From contig NZ_JAQZAK010000006.1 in NCBI RefSeq assembly GCF_028737265.1, positions 62,001 to 126,000 on the forward strand: 64,000 nt of DNA, in the 5' to 3' direction. A program made the translations under genes and the position numbers. Below, piece after piece: positions 28,338 to 39,192 of the stretch. The notes beneath the pieces were generated by a model. The model was given only the letters and a program-made list of their open reading frames with translations. It searched no databases and was not told where the DNA came from. Positions within the stretch are counted from its first letter, which is position 1, and each line of letters begins with the position of its first letter. The DNA comes from Actinomycetospora callitridis (lineage in GTDB: Bacteria; Actinomycetota; Actinomycetes; Mycobacteriales; Pseudonocardiaceae).

Positions 28338-31159
28338 CCGACGTGGCGCGCGATCGCGGCACGGGCCAGCGCGAGGGCTTCCTCACGGTCCGGGGCCCGC
28401 TCCCGCGGCACGACACCCCGGTCCCGCGGCCGGTCGTGGGCGTCCGGGGCGCGGTCGGCGGCGGCGTCGAGCAGGTCGGCGGTGCCGGCGTCGCCGAGGG
28501 TCCGGAGCAGGTCGGCGAGGTTGCGCAGGGTGACCCACTGGTGGCTCCAGTTGCCGCCGGCGGCCCAGTGGTCGATCACCTCGCGGTACCCGACGAGCGC
28601 GGCCCCGATCCGCCCGGACCGCGAGCGCAACGACGCCAGCCCGACCGCGGCGATGGCCTCGAGGAAGGTCGACCCCACGCTCCGGGCGCGGGCCATCGCT
28701 GCGCTGTAACCCTCCTCCGCGGCGTCGGTGCGGCCCTCGACGCTGTCGATCTCGGCCGTGACGTAGGCGGCGAGCCCGAGCAGGGACGGCACGTCGCCGG
28801 CAGGCAGGAGAAGGATCAGCTCGCGGGCCCGGCGGGGGTCGCCGCCGTACAGCGCGGCCAGCGCACCCACGCCCGGCTCGGGGCGGGGGCGCTCGCCGAG
28901 GCCCAGCGCGGCGACGTCGTGGGTGACCGCCTCGTCCCAGGCGCCCCGGCTCAGGCTCGCCTCGCCGAGGGCGGCCAGGCAGACGCGCCGCCCCTCGTCG
29001 TCGCCGGCGCGCGCGAGCCCGCCGCGGGCGAGACGCTCGGCCTCGACGGCGTCCCCGCGCAGGTAGGCGTCGTGGGACGCGTGGCCCCACACGCGCGCCG
29101 CGAACGGGTGCCCGGCCAGCGCCGGGTCGTCGACGAGCTCGGTGGCCAGGGCGCGCACCTCGCGCAGGTCCTGCCAGTAGGCGATCTCGGCGAGCGAGAC
29201 CGCCATCGCCGTGGCCGCGTCCAGGTCGCCGCGGGTCCGCGCGAGGCGCCACGCGGCCCGCAGGTTGCCGAGCTCGCGGCGCAGCACCGGCCCGACGACG
29301 GCCTCCTGGGCGGTCAGCGCGGTGCGCTCCGCCCACGCCGCGAGCTCCACCGCCCAGCGCACCACGTGCCGGTCGGCGGCGTCGTCCTCCCCCGCGGCGA
29401 CCAGCCGGTCGCGACCGAAGGCGCGCAGGGTCTCGAGCAGCCGGTACCGGGTGCGCCCCGACGCGTCGGATCCCGCCTCCACCATCGAGGCGTCGACGAG
29501 TCGCGCCAGCAGGTCCCCCGCGTCCCCGGCGAGCCCGAGCGCGCCGGCCACCCCCTCCACCGCGACGAGGTCGACGCCGTCGGCGAACGCCGACAGGTGC
29601 CGGAACAGGCGCTGCTCCTCGTCGCCGAGCAGGTCGTAGGACCAGGCGACGGTGGCTCGCAGCGTGCGGTGCCGGGCGTGCAGGGCGCGGCTGCCGAGCA
29701 GGTCCAGCGCCCGGTCCAGCCGCAGGGCGAGCGCGGCCGGGGCGAACGTCGACAGCCGCCCGGCGGCCAGCTCGACGGCCAGCGGAAGGCCCTCCAGCCG
29801 GCGGACGATCTCGGCGACCTCGCGGAGCTCGTCGGCGGTGAACGCGAGGTCCGGGCGCACGCGACGGGCGCGGTCGAGGAACACGGCGACGGCGGCGGCG
29901 TCGGGCAGCGGGGCGAGGCGCACGACAGCCTCCTCGGCCAGCCCGAGCGGCTCGCGGCTCGTGGTCAGCAGCGTGACCCCCGGGCAGCGCTCGAGGAGCT
30001 CGACCACCAGGTCGCGGACGGCGTCGAGGAGGTGCTCGCAGTTGTCCAGCACCAGCAGCCGGGGCGACGCGTCGAGCACGTCGAGGCAGGCGGTGAGGAC
30101 GTCGCCGGTGATCGAGCCGAGGCGCAGCGCCGCGGCCAGCGCGTCCGGGATCCCCGCGGCGTCGGTCACCGCCGCGAGCATCAGGGTCGCCGCGTCGGGG
30201 CGGCGGCGGGCGAGCTCGCGGGCGATGCGCGTCTTGCCGACCCCGCCGGTGCCGACCACGCTCACCAGCCGCTCGGTGGCGAGCAGCCGGTCCGTCTCGG
30301 CCAGCTCCCGGTCACGTCCGTGCAGGTCCTCCGGCACCGACGGTGCCGCCAGCTCCGTCGGCCCCGTCGGCACCGCCGCGACGGACACGGCCACCGGCCC
30401 GGCCGCGCCCCCCGCCACGTCGCTCTCCAGGGCGGCCAGCGCGGGCGAGGGGTCGAGGCCGGTCTCCTCGGCCAGCCGCGCACGGAACTCCCGTGCGGTG
30501 CGCAGCGCCCGTGGCGCCTGCCCGGTGGCGGCCAGCGACCGCACGAGCAGCAGGACCGCGGGCTCGCGCAGCGGGTCGTCCGCCACGGCGTCCGCCGCCG
30601 GGCCGAGCGCCTCCTCGGCGACCCCGGCGGCGATCAGGGCGCCGGCGAGCCGATCCGTGACGTCGCGCCAGAGCTCGTGCGCGGCCTGCGCGGACGCGCG
30701 CAGAGCAGCGACGTCGGCGAGGTCCCCGAGGGCCGTCCCGCGCCACGCGCCCCGGGCCTCCCGCAGCAGCACGGCGGCGGCGGCGGGATCGGTGGGGGCG
30801 ACCTCACGGGCGCGGTCGCGCAGCACGCGGACACGCCGCAGGTCCAGCCCGTCGTCGCCGAGCCGCAGCCGGTACCCGCCGTCGTCGGTGGTCAGACGGC
30901 GCGCCCCCGGCCCGAGGTCGGCGCGCAGTCGGGAGATGTGGCTGTGCACGGTGGCGCGCGCGGATTCCGGCGGGTCGTCCGGCCAGAGGGCGTCGACCAC
31001 TTGGTCGACGGCGACGGTGCGGCCCTCGGCCAGCGCCAGGAGCGCCAGCACGGCGCGGCGCTTGGGGCCGCGCACGTCGACCGACCGTCCGTCGACGCCC
31101 AGCCGCAACGGCCCGAGCACGTCGACCCGGACGGCCTCACCTGCACCCGTCACCAGCAC
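28313..31159 (-). CDS. AfsR/SARP-type transcriptional regulator with ATPase and TPR
   Basis: 948-residue pathway regulator. Residues about 10-100 are the OmpR-like winged-helix DNA-binding domain, 105-250 the bacterial transcriptional activation domain (BTAD), about 280-560 a STAND/NB-ARC ATPase with Walker A GTGGVGKT (303-310) and a Walker B-like LLVLDNCEHLLDA, and the C-terminal ~380 residues are TPR-like helices. Such proteins activate specialised-metabolism genes. GTG at 31159 has GAGGAG nine nt upstream; GTG at 31153 is less well spaced. Divergent from the FAD oxidoreductase (130-nt gap). Confidence 0.93.
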   Translation of the reverse strand: MLVTGAGEAVRVDVLGPLRLGVDGRSVDVRGPKRRAVLALLALAEGRTVAVDQVVDALWPDDPPESARATVHSHISRLRADLGPGARRLTTDDGGYRLRLGDDGLDLRRVRVLRDRAREVAPTDPAAAAVLLREARGAWRGTALGDLADVAALRASAQAAHELWRDVTDRLAGALIAAGVAEEALGPAADAVADDPLREPAVLLLVRSLAATGQAPRALRTAREFRARLAEETGLDPSPALAALESDVAGGAAGPVAVSVAAVPTGPTELAAPSVPEDLHGRDRELAETDRLLATERLVSVVGTGGVGKTRIARELARRRPDAATLMLAAVTDAAGIPDALAAALRLGSITGDVLTACLDVLDASPRLLVLDNCEHLLDAVRDLVVELLERCPGVTLLTTSREPLGLAEEAVVRLAPLPDAAAVAVFLDRARRVRPDLAFTADELREVAEIVRRLEGLPLAVELAAGRLSTFAPAALALRLDRALDLLGSRALHARHRTLRATVAWSYDLLGDEEQRLFRHLSAFADGVDLVAVEGVAGALGLAGDAGDLLARLVDASMVEAGSDASGRTRYRLLETLRAFGRDRLVAAGEDDAADRHVVRWAVELAAWAERTALTAQEAVVGPVLRRELGNLRAAWRLARTRGDLDAATAMAVSLAEIAYWQDLREVRALATELVDDPALAGHPFAARVWGHASHDAYLRGDAVEAERLARGGLARAGDDEGRRVCLAALGEASLSRGAWDEAVTHDVAALGLGERPRPEPGVGALAALYGGDPRRARELILLLPAGDVPSLLGLAAYVTAEIDSVEGRTDAAEEGYSAAMARARSVGSTFLEAIAAVGLASLRSRSGRIGAALVGYREVIDHWAAGGNWSHQWVTLRNLADLLRTLGDAGTADLLDAAADRAPDAHDRPRDRGVVPRERAPDREEALALARAAIARHVGDSAVHAG

Positions 31160-31188
31160 CCACCGCCACTCCTCGTGACGAGCATGCC

Positions 31189-31219
31189 GCGCTGTCAGCG
31201 CCGTGCAAGGGGCGTGCCA
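31189..31219 (+). promoter_or_regulatory. 11-bp phased repeats in AfsR/oxidoreductase divergent promoter
   Basis: GCGCTGTCA (31189-31197), GCCGTGCAA (31200-31208) and GGCGTGCCA (31211-31219) start every 11 bp and share G...TG..A positions. The first is identical to the nonamer before the deacetylase. The 13-bp palindrome GCGCTGTCAGCGC (31189-31201) overlaps it. Likely control site for both divergent genes. Confidence 0.5.
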
Positions 31220-31288
31220 GCCGATCGGAGCAGCGTTCCCGGCATCGGACCTCCCGGACCGACACCCCTCGCGCTCAGGAGCACCCCC

Positions 31289-32674
31289 ATGACCGTCACC
31301 GTCCACGACCAGTCCCTCGTCGCCGACCTGCGCGCCGCCCTGGCCGGCGACGTCATCGACCGCGCCGACCACCGCTACGAGCAGGCCCGCCGGGTGTGGA
31401 ACGGCCTCATCGACCGGCGTCCCGCGGTGATCGCCCGCTGCGCGACGACCGCCGACGTCGTGGCCGCCGTCGCCGTGGCCCGGGCCCACCGACCATCCGT
31501 GAGCATCCGGGGCGGCGGCCACCAGGTCGCCGGGAGCGCGGTGTGCGAGGACGGGCTGGTCATCGACCTGTCGGACATGACGTCGGTGACCGTCGACCCG
31601 GCGGCGCGCACCGCCCGGGTCGGCCCCGGCGCCCGGTGGGCCGACGTCAACGCGGCCACCCAGCGGCACGGTCTGGTCGTGCCCGGCGGCGAGGTCTCCG
31701 AGACCGGCGTCGCCGGGCTCACCCTCGGCGGCGGCATGGGCCACCTGCAGCGCGCGCTCGGTCTGAGCTGCGACGCGCTGCGGTCGGTCGAGATCGTCAC
31801 CGCCGACGGCGTCCTGCGCACGGCGAACCGCACCGAGCACGCCGAGCTGTTCTGGGCGCTGCGCGGCGGCGGCCGCGGCCTGGGCGTGGTCACGGCGTTC
31901 GAGTTCGAGCTCTTCCCGCTGGGCCCCGAGGTCGCCCAGTCGATGGTGCTCTACCCCTACGAGGACGCCGCCGCGGTGCTCGCGGCCTGGCGGGACCTCG
32001 TGCCACGGATGCCGGAGACGGTGTCGCCGGAGTTCGCGCTCTGGGGCATCCCACCGGACCCGGGTTTCCCGGCCGAGATGCACGGTGCGCCGGTCGTCGT
32101 GGTCGCCGGCCTGTACGCCGGACCCGCGCAGGAGGGCCTCGAGGTGCTCGCACCGCTGGCCCGCCTGGGCACGCCGCTGGTGGACGCCACCACGGTCACC
32201 GACTACGTCACCAGCCAGTCCGGCTCCGACCCGCTGTTCCCCGCCGGCGCGCGGTACTTCTTCAAGTCGCACTTCCTCGAGAGCTTCGACGACGACGCGG
32301 CCGCCGCCGTGCTCGCCGCGGGGGCCGCGCGGCCGACGCCGCAGTCGCTGGTCATCGTCCGCACGATGGGCGGGGCGATCGCCCGCGTCGGGGACGATGA
32401 GAGCGCCTTCGCCCACCGCGCGGCCCGCTTCAACGTCAGCATCGACGCGGGCTGGACCGACCCGGCGATCGACGACGACGCGATCGGCTGGGCGCGGGGT
32501 GCGTGGGACGCCCTCACGCCGTTCGCCACCGGCGGGGTGTACGTCAACTTCGCGGGTCTCGACGACGACGCCGACCGCGGCGCGGTGTTCGGGACCCACG
32601 CCGGGCGCCTCGACGCGATCGCCCGGACCTACGACCCGGACGGCATCCTCACCGCGGCCACCGCCCGGCACTGA
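31289..32674 (+). CDS. FAD-linked oxidoreductase, berberine-bridge (BBE) type
   Basis: 461-residue vanillyl-alcohol-oxidase-fold flavoprotein. The FAD domain shows ATTADVVAAVAVARAH, SIRGGGHQVAG with the covalent-flavin His at residue 78, and GLTLGGGMGHLQR; the C-terminal BBE segment includes YVNFAGLDDD. The Cys of bicovalent relatives is not present in the corresponding GGEVSETGVAGLT stretch, so single covalent attachment is expected. These enzymes oxidise sugars, polyketides or alkaloids. ATG at 31289 has AGGAG 8 nt upstream. Divergent from the AfsR-type gene. Confidence 0.92.
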   Translation: MTVTVHDQSLVADLRAALAGDVIDRADHRYEQARRVWNGLIDRRPAVIARCATTADVVAAVAVARAHRPSVSIRGGGHQVAGSAVCEDGLVIDLSDMTSVTVDPAARTARVGPGARWADVNAATQRHGLVVPGGEVSETGVAGLTLGGGMGHLQRALGLSCDALRSVEIVTADGVLRTANRTEHAELFWALRGGGRGLGVVTAFEFELFPLGPEVAQSMVLYPYEDAAAVLAAWRDLVPRMPETVSPEFALWGIPPDPGFPAEMHGAPVVVVAGLYAGPAQEGLEVLAPLARLGTPLVDATTVTDYVTSQSGSDPLFPAGARYFFKSHFLESFDDDAAAAVLAAGAARPTPQSLVIVRTMGGAIARVGDDESAFAHRAARFNVSIDAGWTDPAIDDDAIGWARGAWDALTPFATGGVYVNFAGLDDDADRGAVFGTHAGRLDAIARTYDPDGILTAATARH

Positions 32675-32690
32675 GCACGCGCGGAGACAG

Positions 32691-32737
32691 GCGAAGGGCA
32701 CCGTCGACCGGCTGGATCGGTCGGCGGTGCCCTTCGC
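32691..32737 (+). terminator. Strong hairpin terminator after FAD oxidoreductase
   Basis: Left arm 32691-32710 and right arm 32718-32737 pair at 19 of 20 positions (GCGAAGGGCACCG paired with CGGTGCCCTTCGC at the base) around a 7-nt loop, 17 nt after the stop codon. Confidence 0.85.
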
Positions 32738-33093
32738 TCAGCTCGTCGTCGTGGGCAGCCGAGGTCGCGGCACGCTACTGGCTCAGGGTCGTTTTAGCCT
32801 GATCGGGTGATATGTACCCGATCACGCACTCGGCCTTTACTACGCTCGGTGATCAGCGGACCGTTGGAGCTCGCGCTGGCGCAGTGCCACCGCGGGCAGC
32901 AGAGAGGCGAGGGGACTCAGATTCAGACGAGGTCCGATGAAGTCGCACGAGATGTCTGGTCGTGATCGGAAGCGCTCACTCGGCGTTCGATGATCCGCCG
33001 GGTGGCGTGTCCGGGCCATCAGCGCCCGCGCGCTCGTACCGCTTCTCCACCGTGGCGCCGCCGAGACTCCTCGCTCACCACGAGGAGAGAACC
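32738..33093. other. Non-coding 356-nt leader region, locally lower GC
   Basis: No convincing gene is seen. The stretch near 32780-32850 is AT-richer than the rest of the window (TTTTAGCC, GATATGTA, CTTTACTAC) and contains a 9-bp perfect inverted repeat (next entry) and TACTAC/TACGCT boxes that could serve as -10 elements. A Shine-Dalgarno CGAGGAGAG precedes the methyltransferase ATG. Confidence 0.6.
32800..32824 (+). promoter_or_regulatory. 9-bp perfect inverted repeat, putative operator
   Basis: TGATCGGGT (32800-32808) and ACCCGATCA (32816-32824) are perfect inverse copies around a 7-nt spacer, the geometry of a dimeric repressor site. It lies 270 nt upstream of the methyltransferase start in the lower-GC patch. 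No local regulator is obviously paired with it. Confidence 0.55.
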
Positions 33094-34194
33094 ATGACCC
33101 AGACCCCTGAGCGGACGACCCCACCGGCACCACCCGCAGCGATCGACCAGGGCAAGTTGGAGGCCTTCCTCGGCAAGGTCGTCAACGAGGTCGGCGCCGC
33201 GTACAACACCGTGCTGACCGCCATCGGCGACCAGCTCGGTCTCTACCGGGTGCTCGCCGATGCCGGGCCACTGTCCTCGGCCGAGCTCGCCGAGCGCTCC
33301 GGGACCGCTGAACGCTACGTCCGGGAGTGGGCCAACGCGCAGGCCGCGAGCGGGTTCCTGAGCTACGACCCCGTCGCGGGCACCTACGAGCTACCCCCCG
33401 AACAGGCCTTCGTGCTCGCGGACGACACCAGTCCGGTCTACCTGGCGGGCATCTTCCAGGGCGCGCCGGCGGTCTTCGGGATGACCCCGAGAATCGTGGA
33501 AGGGTTCCGCACAGGGCAGGGAGTGGGCTGGCACGAACACGGGCAGGCGCTGTTCGAGGGCACCGAGCGGTTCTTCCGGTCGGGCTACCGCGCCAACCTG
33601 GTCTCCGAGTGGATTCCGGCCCTGGAGGGGGTGGAGACCAAGCTGCAGACCGGCGCCGTCGTCGCCGATGTCGGCTGCGGACACGGCGCCTCGACCCTTC
33701 TGCTCGCTGAAGCCTTCCCGAACTCGACGTTCGTGGGCTTCGACTACCACCAGGCGTCGATCGACGCCGCCCGCGCACGCGCGGCCGACGCGGGCCTCCC
33801 AGCGGATCGGGTCCGGTTCGACGTCGCCGGCGCCGCGGACTATCCCGGCACCTACGACGTCGTCGCCATCTTCGACGCCCTCCACGACATGGGCGACCCG
33901 CTCGCGGTCGCGCGCCACGTGCGAGAGTCGCTGGCCCCGGACGGCACGTTCATGCTGTTCGAGCCGGCGGCCGGCGACCAGATCAGCGACAACCTCAACC
34001 CGGTCGGCCGGCTGTACTACGCGATCTCCACCATGGTCTGCACACCAGCGTCGCTGGACCAGCCCGGACGCATGGCTCTCGGGGCCCAGGCCGGACCGGC
34101 CCGACTCGGTGAGATCCTCACCGAGGCCGGGTTCACCCGGGTTCGCGAGGCCGCCCGCACCCCGTTCAACATCGTTCTCGAAGGCCGGCCCTGA
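33094..34194 (+). CDS. Class I SAM methyltransferase with winged-helix N-terminus (B)
   Basis: 366-residue protein with the same layout as the 24529-25620 gene: helical/winged N-terminus (NTVLTAIGDQLGLYRVLADAGPLSSAELAERS), SAM motif I VADVGCGHGAST (about 190-201), FDYHQASID and AIFDALHDMGDP. Likely a small-molecule methyltransferase. ATG at 33094 follows a clear CGAGGAGAG. It stands alone between two hairpin terminators whose right arms both end GCCCTTCGCTCAG, and codon choice is a little less GC-extreme than its neighbours, a mild hint of a separate history. Substrate unknown. Confidence 0.9.
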   Translation: MTQTPERTTPPAPPAAIDQGKLEAFLGKVVNEVGAAYNTVLTAIGDQLGLYRVLADAGPLSSAELAERSGTAERYVREWANAQAASGFLSYDPVAGTYELPPEQAFVLADDTSPVYLAGIFQGAPAVFGMTPRIVEGFRTGQGVGWHEHGQALFEGTERFFRSGYRANLVSEWIPALEGVETKLQTGAVVADVGCGHGASTLLLAEAFPNSTFVGFDYHQASIDAARARAADAGLPADRVRFDVAGAADYPGTYDVVAIFDALHDMGDPLAVARHVRESLAPDGTFMLFEPAAGDQISDNLNPVGRLYYAISTMVCTPASLDQPGRMALGAQAGPARLGEILTEAGFTRVREAARTPFNIVLEGRP

Positions 34195-34253
34195 CCTCGA
34201 GGTCGCGCTGGTGCCGGCTGGTCGTCATCTCGGGCTCGGAACCATCAGCGACG

Positions 34254-34302
34254 AGCGAAGGGCCCCTCCGATCGAGTAGATCGACCGAAGGGGCCCTTCG
34301 CT
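34254..34302. terminator. Bidirectional hairpin between methyltransferase B and clpB
   Basis: AGCGAAGGGCCCCT (34254-34267) and AGGGGCCCTTCGCT (34289-34302) form a 14-bp perfect stem between two convergent genes; an inner partly paired region (GATCGA / TCGATC-like) extends it. Works for both directions. Confidence 0.85.
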
Positions 34303-34318
34303 CAGTACCGCGAGGAGG

Positions 34319-36910
<2,592 letters not shown>

Positions 36911-37251
36911 TGCGGGGGTCCTCCTGCGTGACGTGCGGATCGGGCAGCCCACCAGCCGCCCACTGAACTTGAGTCTACCTGGCTCAACTTCGCTGACGTG
37001 GCGTTTGTTCCCGGCGATTCCCCGACATTCGGTCACCCACAGCGACGACGGCGAGAGGCCCCGATCCGGGGTGTCGTCGCTGCTCAGCGTGGCCGCGGAC
37101 GCCGCCCGACGCCGGTGGGGGCGCGGACGACGACACGATGATGGGGACCCTGCGTGACGGCCGCGAACGGGCTGTCATAGTGGTCCGGACACGCGGGGCC
37201 CGGTCGTACGACGGGGCCGGCGCGATGGGGGGCTGGGGAGAGGTAGGGGGC
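36911..37251. other. 341-nt divergent promoter region, clpB / globin-reductase
   Basis: No gene seen. It holds the HAIR-like site, presumed heat-shock promoter of clpB near the AT-richer CTTGAGTCTACC patch, and the promoter of the rightward globin gene. Upstream in-frame ATG codons of the globin gene exist from 37138, but the predicted N-terminus there is unlike protein. Confidence 0.6.
36968..36988 (-). promoter_or_regulatory. HAIR operator (HspR site) of clpB
   Basis: CTTGAGT (36968-36974), 7 nt, GCTCAAC (36982-36988): close to the HspR consensus CTTGAGT-N7-ACTCAAG and with the right spacing, 58 nt before the clpB start. Confidence 0.85.
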
Positions 37252-38640
37252 ATGTCCGCGGAGCCGCTGCCGGGCGACGGTCCGGCCGACGCTGCCCCGG
37301 CGCCCTTCCGCCCCTCACCCACCGTCCGGCCCGGACCCCGGCGCCTCGCCACGGTCCGTCCCGTCCCGCCGCCGCCGACCGCGCCGATGGTGCGGCCGGG
37401 ACGGCACGCCGCGCCGGACCCGGTCGACGGCCCGGCACCGAGCGCCGCGCCGGTCGCACCGCCCGCACCGCCACCTCCGGCACCCGCCCCTCGCGCGCCC
37501 CGTCCCGCGCCCCCGACCCCCGAGGCGGACGCCGCGCGCCGGGTCCGCGAGGCGTGGGAGGAGGTCGGGCCGCAGGTCGACGAGCTCGCCGACTGGTTCG
37601 CGGCGCTGCTGTTCAGCCTCGACCCCGGGTCGCGGGCGCTGTTCCCCGCCCGGGTCACCGAGCCGGCGCGCCGGCTGCTGCGCTCGCTCGTGCTGGCGAT
37701 GAGCACCGTCGACCGGCCCGCCGACCTCGCCGCGCTGCTCGAGCCGCTGGTGCGCGAGCACCGCGCGCTGGGCCTGCGCGCCGGGCAGTACGAGACGCTC
37801 GGCGTCGCCCTGATCGGCGCGATGCGGCGCTTCGGCGGCGCCACCTGGGACGACGCGGCGGAGCACGCCTGGGTGCGCGCGTTCTCCCTGGCCGCGGGCC
37901 CGATGGAGGACGCGGCGCGTGCGGCCGGGAACGACGGGGCGCCCGCGCTCGCCGAGGCCACGGTCGTGGGCCACCGGCGTGTGGGCTGGGACCTCGCGGT
38001 GCTCCACGTCGCGCCCGACCGGCCCGTGCCGCACCGCGCCGGGCAGTCCCTGACCGTCGAGATCCCGCAGCGCCCGCGGATGTGGCGCGCGCTCAGCCCG
38101 GTGACCGCGCCCCGGCCCGACGGCCTGCTGGAGTTCCACGTCCGCGCCGTCGAGGGCGGCTGGGTGAGCCGGGCGATGGTCGCGCACACGGCGACGGGCG
38201 ACCGCTGGCGTCTCGGTCCGGCGTCCGGGCGGCTCGGGCTCGACCCGCGCAGCGAGCGCGAGGTGCTCATGGTCGCGGGCGGCACCGGCGGCGCGCCGGT
38301 GCTGGCCCTCTGCGAGGACATGGCCCGGTGGGCGCGGCCCCGCCCGTGCACGGTGTTCCTGGGCGGGCGGGTGCCCGACGACCTCGTCGTGCTCGCCCGC
38401 CTGCGGGCCCTCGCCGAGACGCACCCCTGGCTGGCGGTCGCCCCCGTCTGCGAGGACGACCCGCTCAACGCCGAGACACTGCCGGGGACGCTGCCGGACG
38501 CCGTGGTGCGCTCCGGCGACTGGTCGTCCCACGACGTGCTGCTCTCCGGCTCGCCGGCGATGATCCGCGCGACGGCCCAGGCGCTGCTCGTCGACGGCGT
38601 GCCGCTCGATCGCATCGCCTACGACCCGTTCACTCAGTAG
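37252..38640 (+). CDS. Globin / FAD-NAD reductase fusion (flavohaemoprotein-like)
   Basis: 462-residue protein. Residues 1-95 are a proline-rich low-complexity segment, about 98-230 a single-domain globin (F-helix LVREHRALGLRAGQY with the likely haem-ligating His), and about 240-462 an FNR-type reductase half: the FAD part VPHRAGQSLTVEIPQRPRMWRALSP, with the usual RxYS replaced by RALSP, and an NAD part VLMVAGGTGGAPVLAL. Likely oxidises nitric oxide or transfers electrons; activity is unproven. ATG at 37252 follows GAGGTAGGGGG. Matches Rv0385, which also neighbours clpB (Rv0384c) in M. tuberculosis, from memory. Confidence 0.85.
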   Translation: MSAEPLPGDGPADAAPAPFRPSPTVRPGPRRLATVRPVPPPPTAPMVRPGRHAAPDPVDGPAPSAAPVAPPAPPPPAPAPRAPRPAPPTPEADAARRVREAWEEVGPQVDELADWFAALLFSLDPGSRALFPARVTEPARRLLRSLVLAMSTVDRPADLAALLEPLVREHRALGLRAGQYETLGVALIGAMRRFGGATWDDAAEHAWVRAFSLAAGPMEDAARAAGNDGAPALAEATVVGHRRVGWDLAVLHVAPDRPVPHRAGQSLTVEIPQRPRMWRALSPVTAPRPDGLLEFHVRAVEGGWVSRAMVAHTATGDRWRLGPASGRLGLDPRSEREVLMVAGGTGGAPVLALCEDMARWARPRPCTVFLGGRVPDDLVVLARLRALAETHPWLAVAPVCEDDPLNAETLPGTLPDAVVRSGDWSSHDVLLSGSPAMIRATAQALLVDGVPLDRIAYDPFTQ

Positions 38641-38709
38641 CCGCCGCCGGAGAGTGCGGCCGCCAGCGCTCGTTCCTCACGCTGCCCACCGCCTCCCGAC
38701 CGGGGCTGA

Positions 38710-39192
38710 TCACTCGTGTCGATGGCGCGGGCCCGGTTGCCAGACGACCACCGACTGCGTGCGCCGGGCCGGCAGCCGGTCGCCGCGGGACGGGGCCTGC
38801 TCCGCGGCGGTGCGCCAGCGGGCCAGCTCCTCGGTGACCTCGGCGAGCCGGTCGGTCAGCGCGCCGACCTCGCGCTCGAGCTCGATGATCCGCTTGATGC
38901 CGGCGAGGTTGACGCCGTCCTCCTGCGAGAGCCGCTGGACCTCGCGGAGCACGGCGATGTCGCGCACCGAGTAGCGCCGCCCGCCGCCGCTCGCGCGGCC
39001 CGGGCTGACGAGACCGATGCGGTCGTAGCTGCGCAGGGTCTGGGCGTGCATCCCGGCGATCTGCGCCGCGACGGAGATGACGAAGACGGGGGTGTCCTCG
39101 TCGGCCCACGTCGGGAGGGCGGGCATGGACGGGGCGCCGAGCGGGGCCGGCCACGGCCCGCGCTCGTCGGCCCCGCCCTTGCCCCCGCTCAT
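38710..39192 (-). CDS. hspR: Heat-shock repressor HspR (MerR family)
   Basis: 160-residue MerR-type regulator that represses dnaK and clpB through HAIR sites, with DnaK as co-repressor in well-studied relatives. The winged HTH (VFVISVAAQIAGMHAQTLRSYDRIGLVSPGR, about 36-66, with GGRRYS wing) is followed by a leucine-rich coiled coil (LEREVGALTDRLAEVTEELARW). ATG at 39192 overlaps the dnaJ stop (ATGA). Last gene of dnaK-grpE-dnaJ-hspR, so the repressor is made with the chaperones it controls, a classic feedback. Confidence 0.96.
   Translation of the reverse strand: MSGGKGGADERGPWPAPLGAPSMPALPTWADEDTPVFVISVAAQIAGMHAQTLRSYDRIGLVSPGRASGGGRRYSVRDIAVLREVQRLSQEDGVNLAGIKRIIELEREVGALTDRLAEVTEELARWRTAAEQAPSRGDRLPARRTQSVVVWQPGPRHRHE

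Noticed and set aside
28280..32674. Very long + strand open frame (1464 codons) antisense to the AfsR-type gene
   Set aside because: High GC leaves antisense frames open; only its last 461 codons (from 31289) have family motifs, a Shine-Dalgarno and sensible composition.
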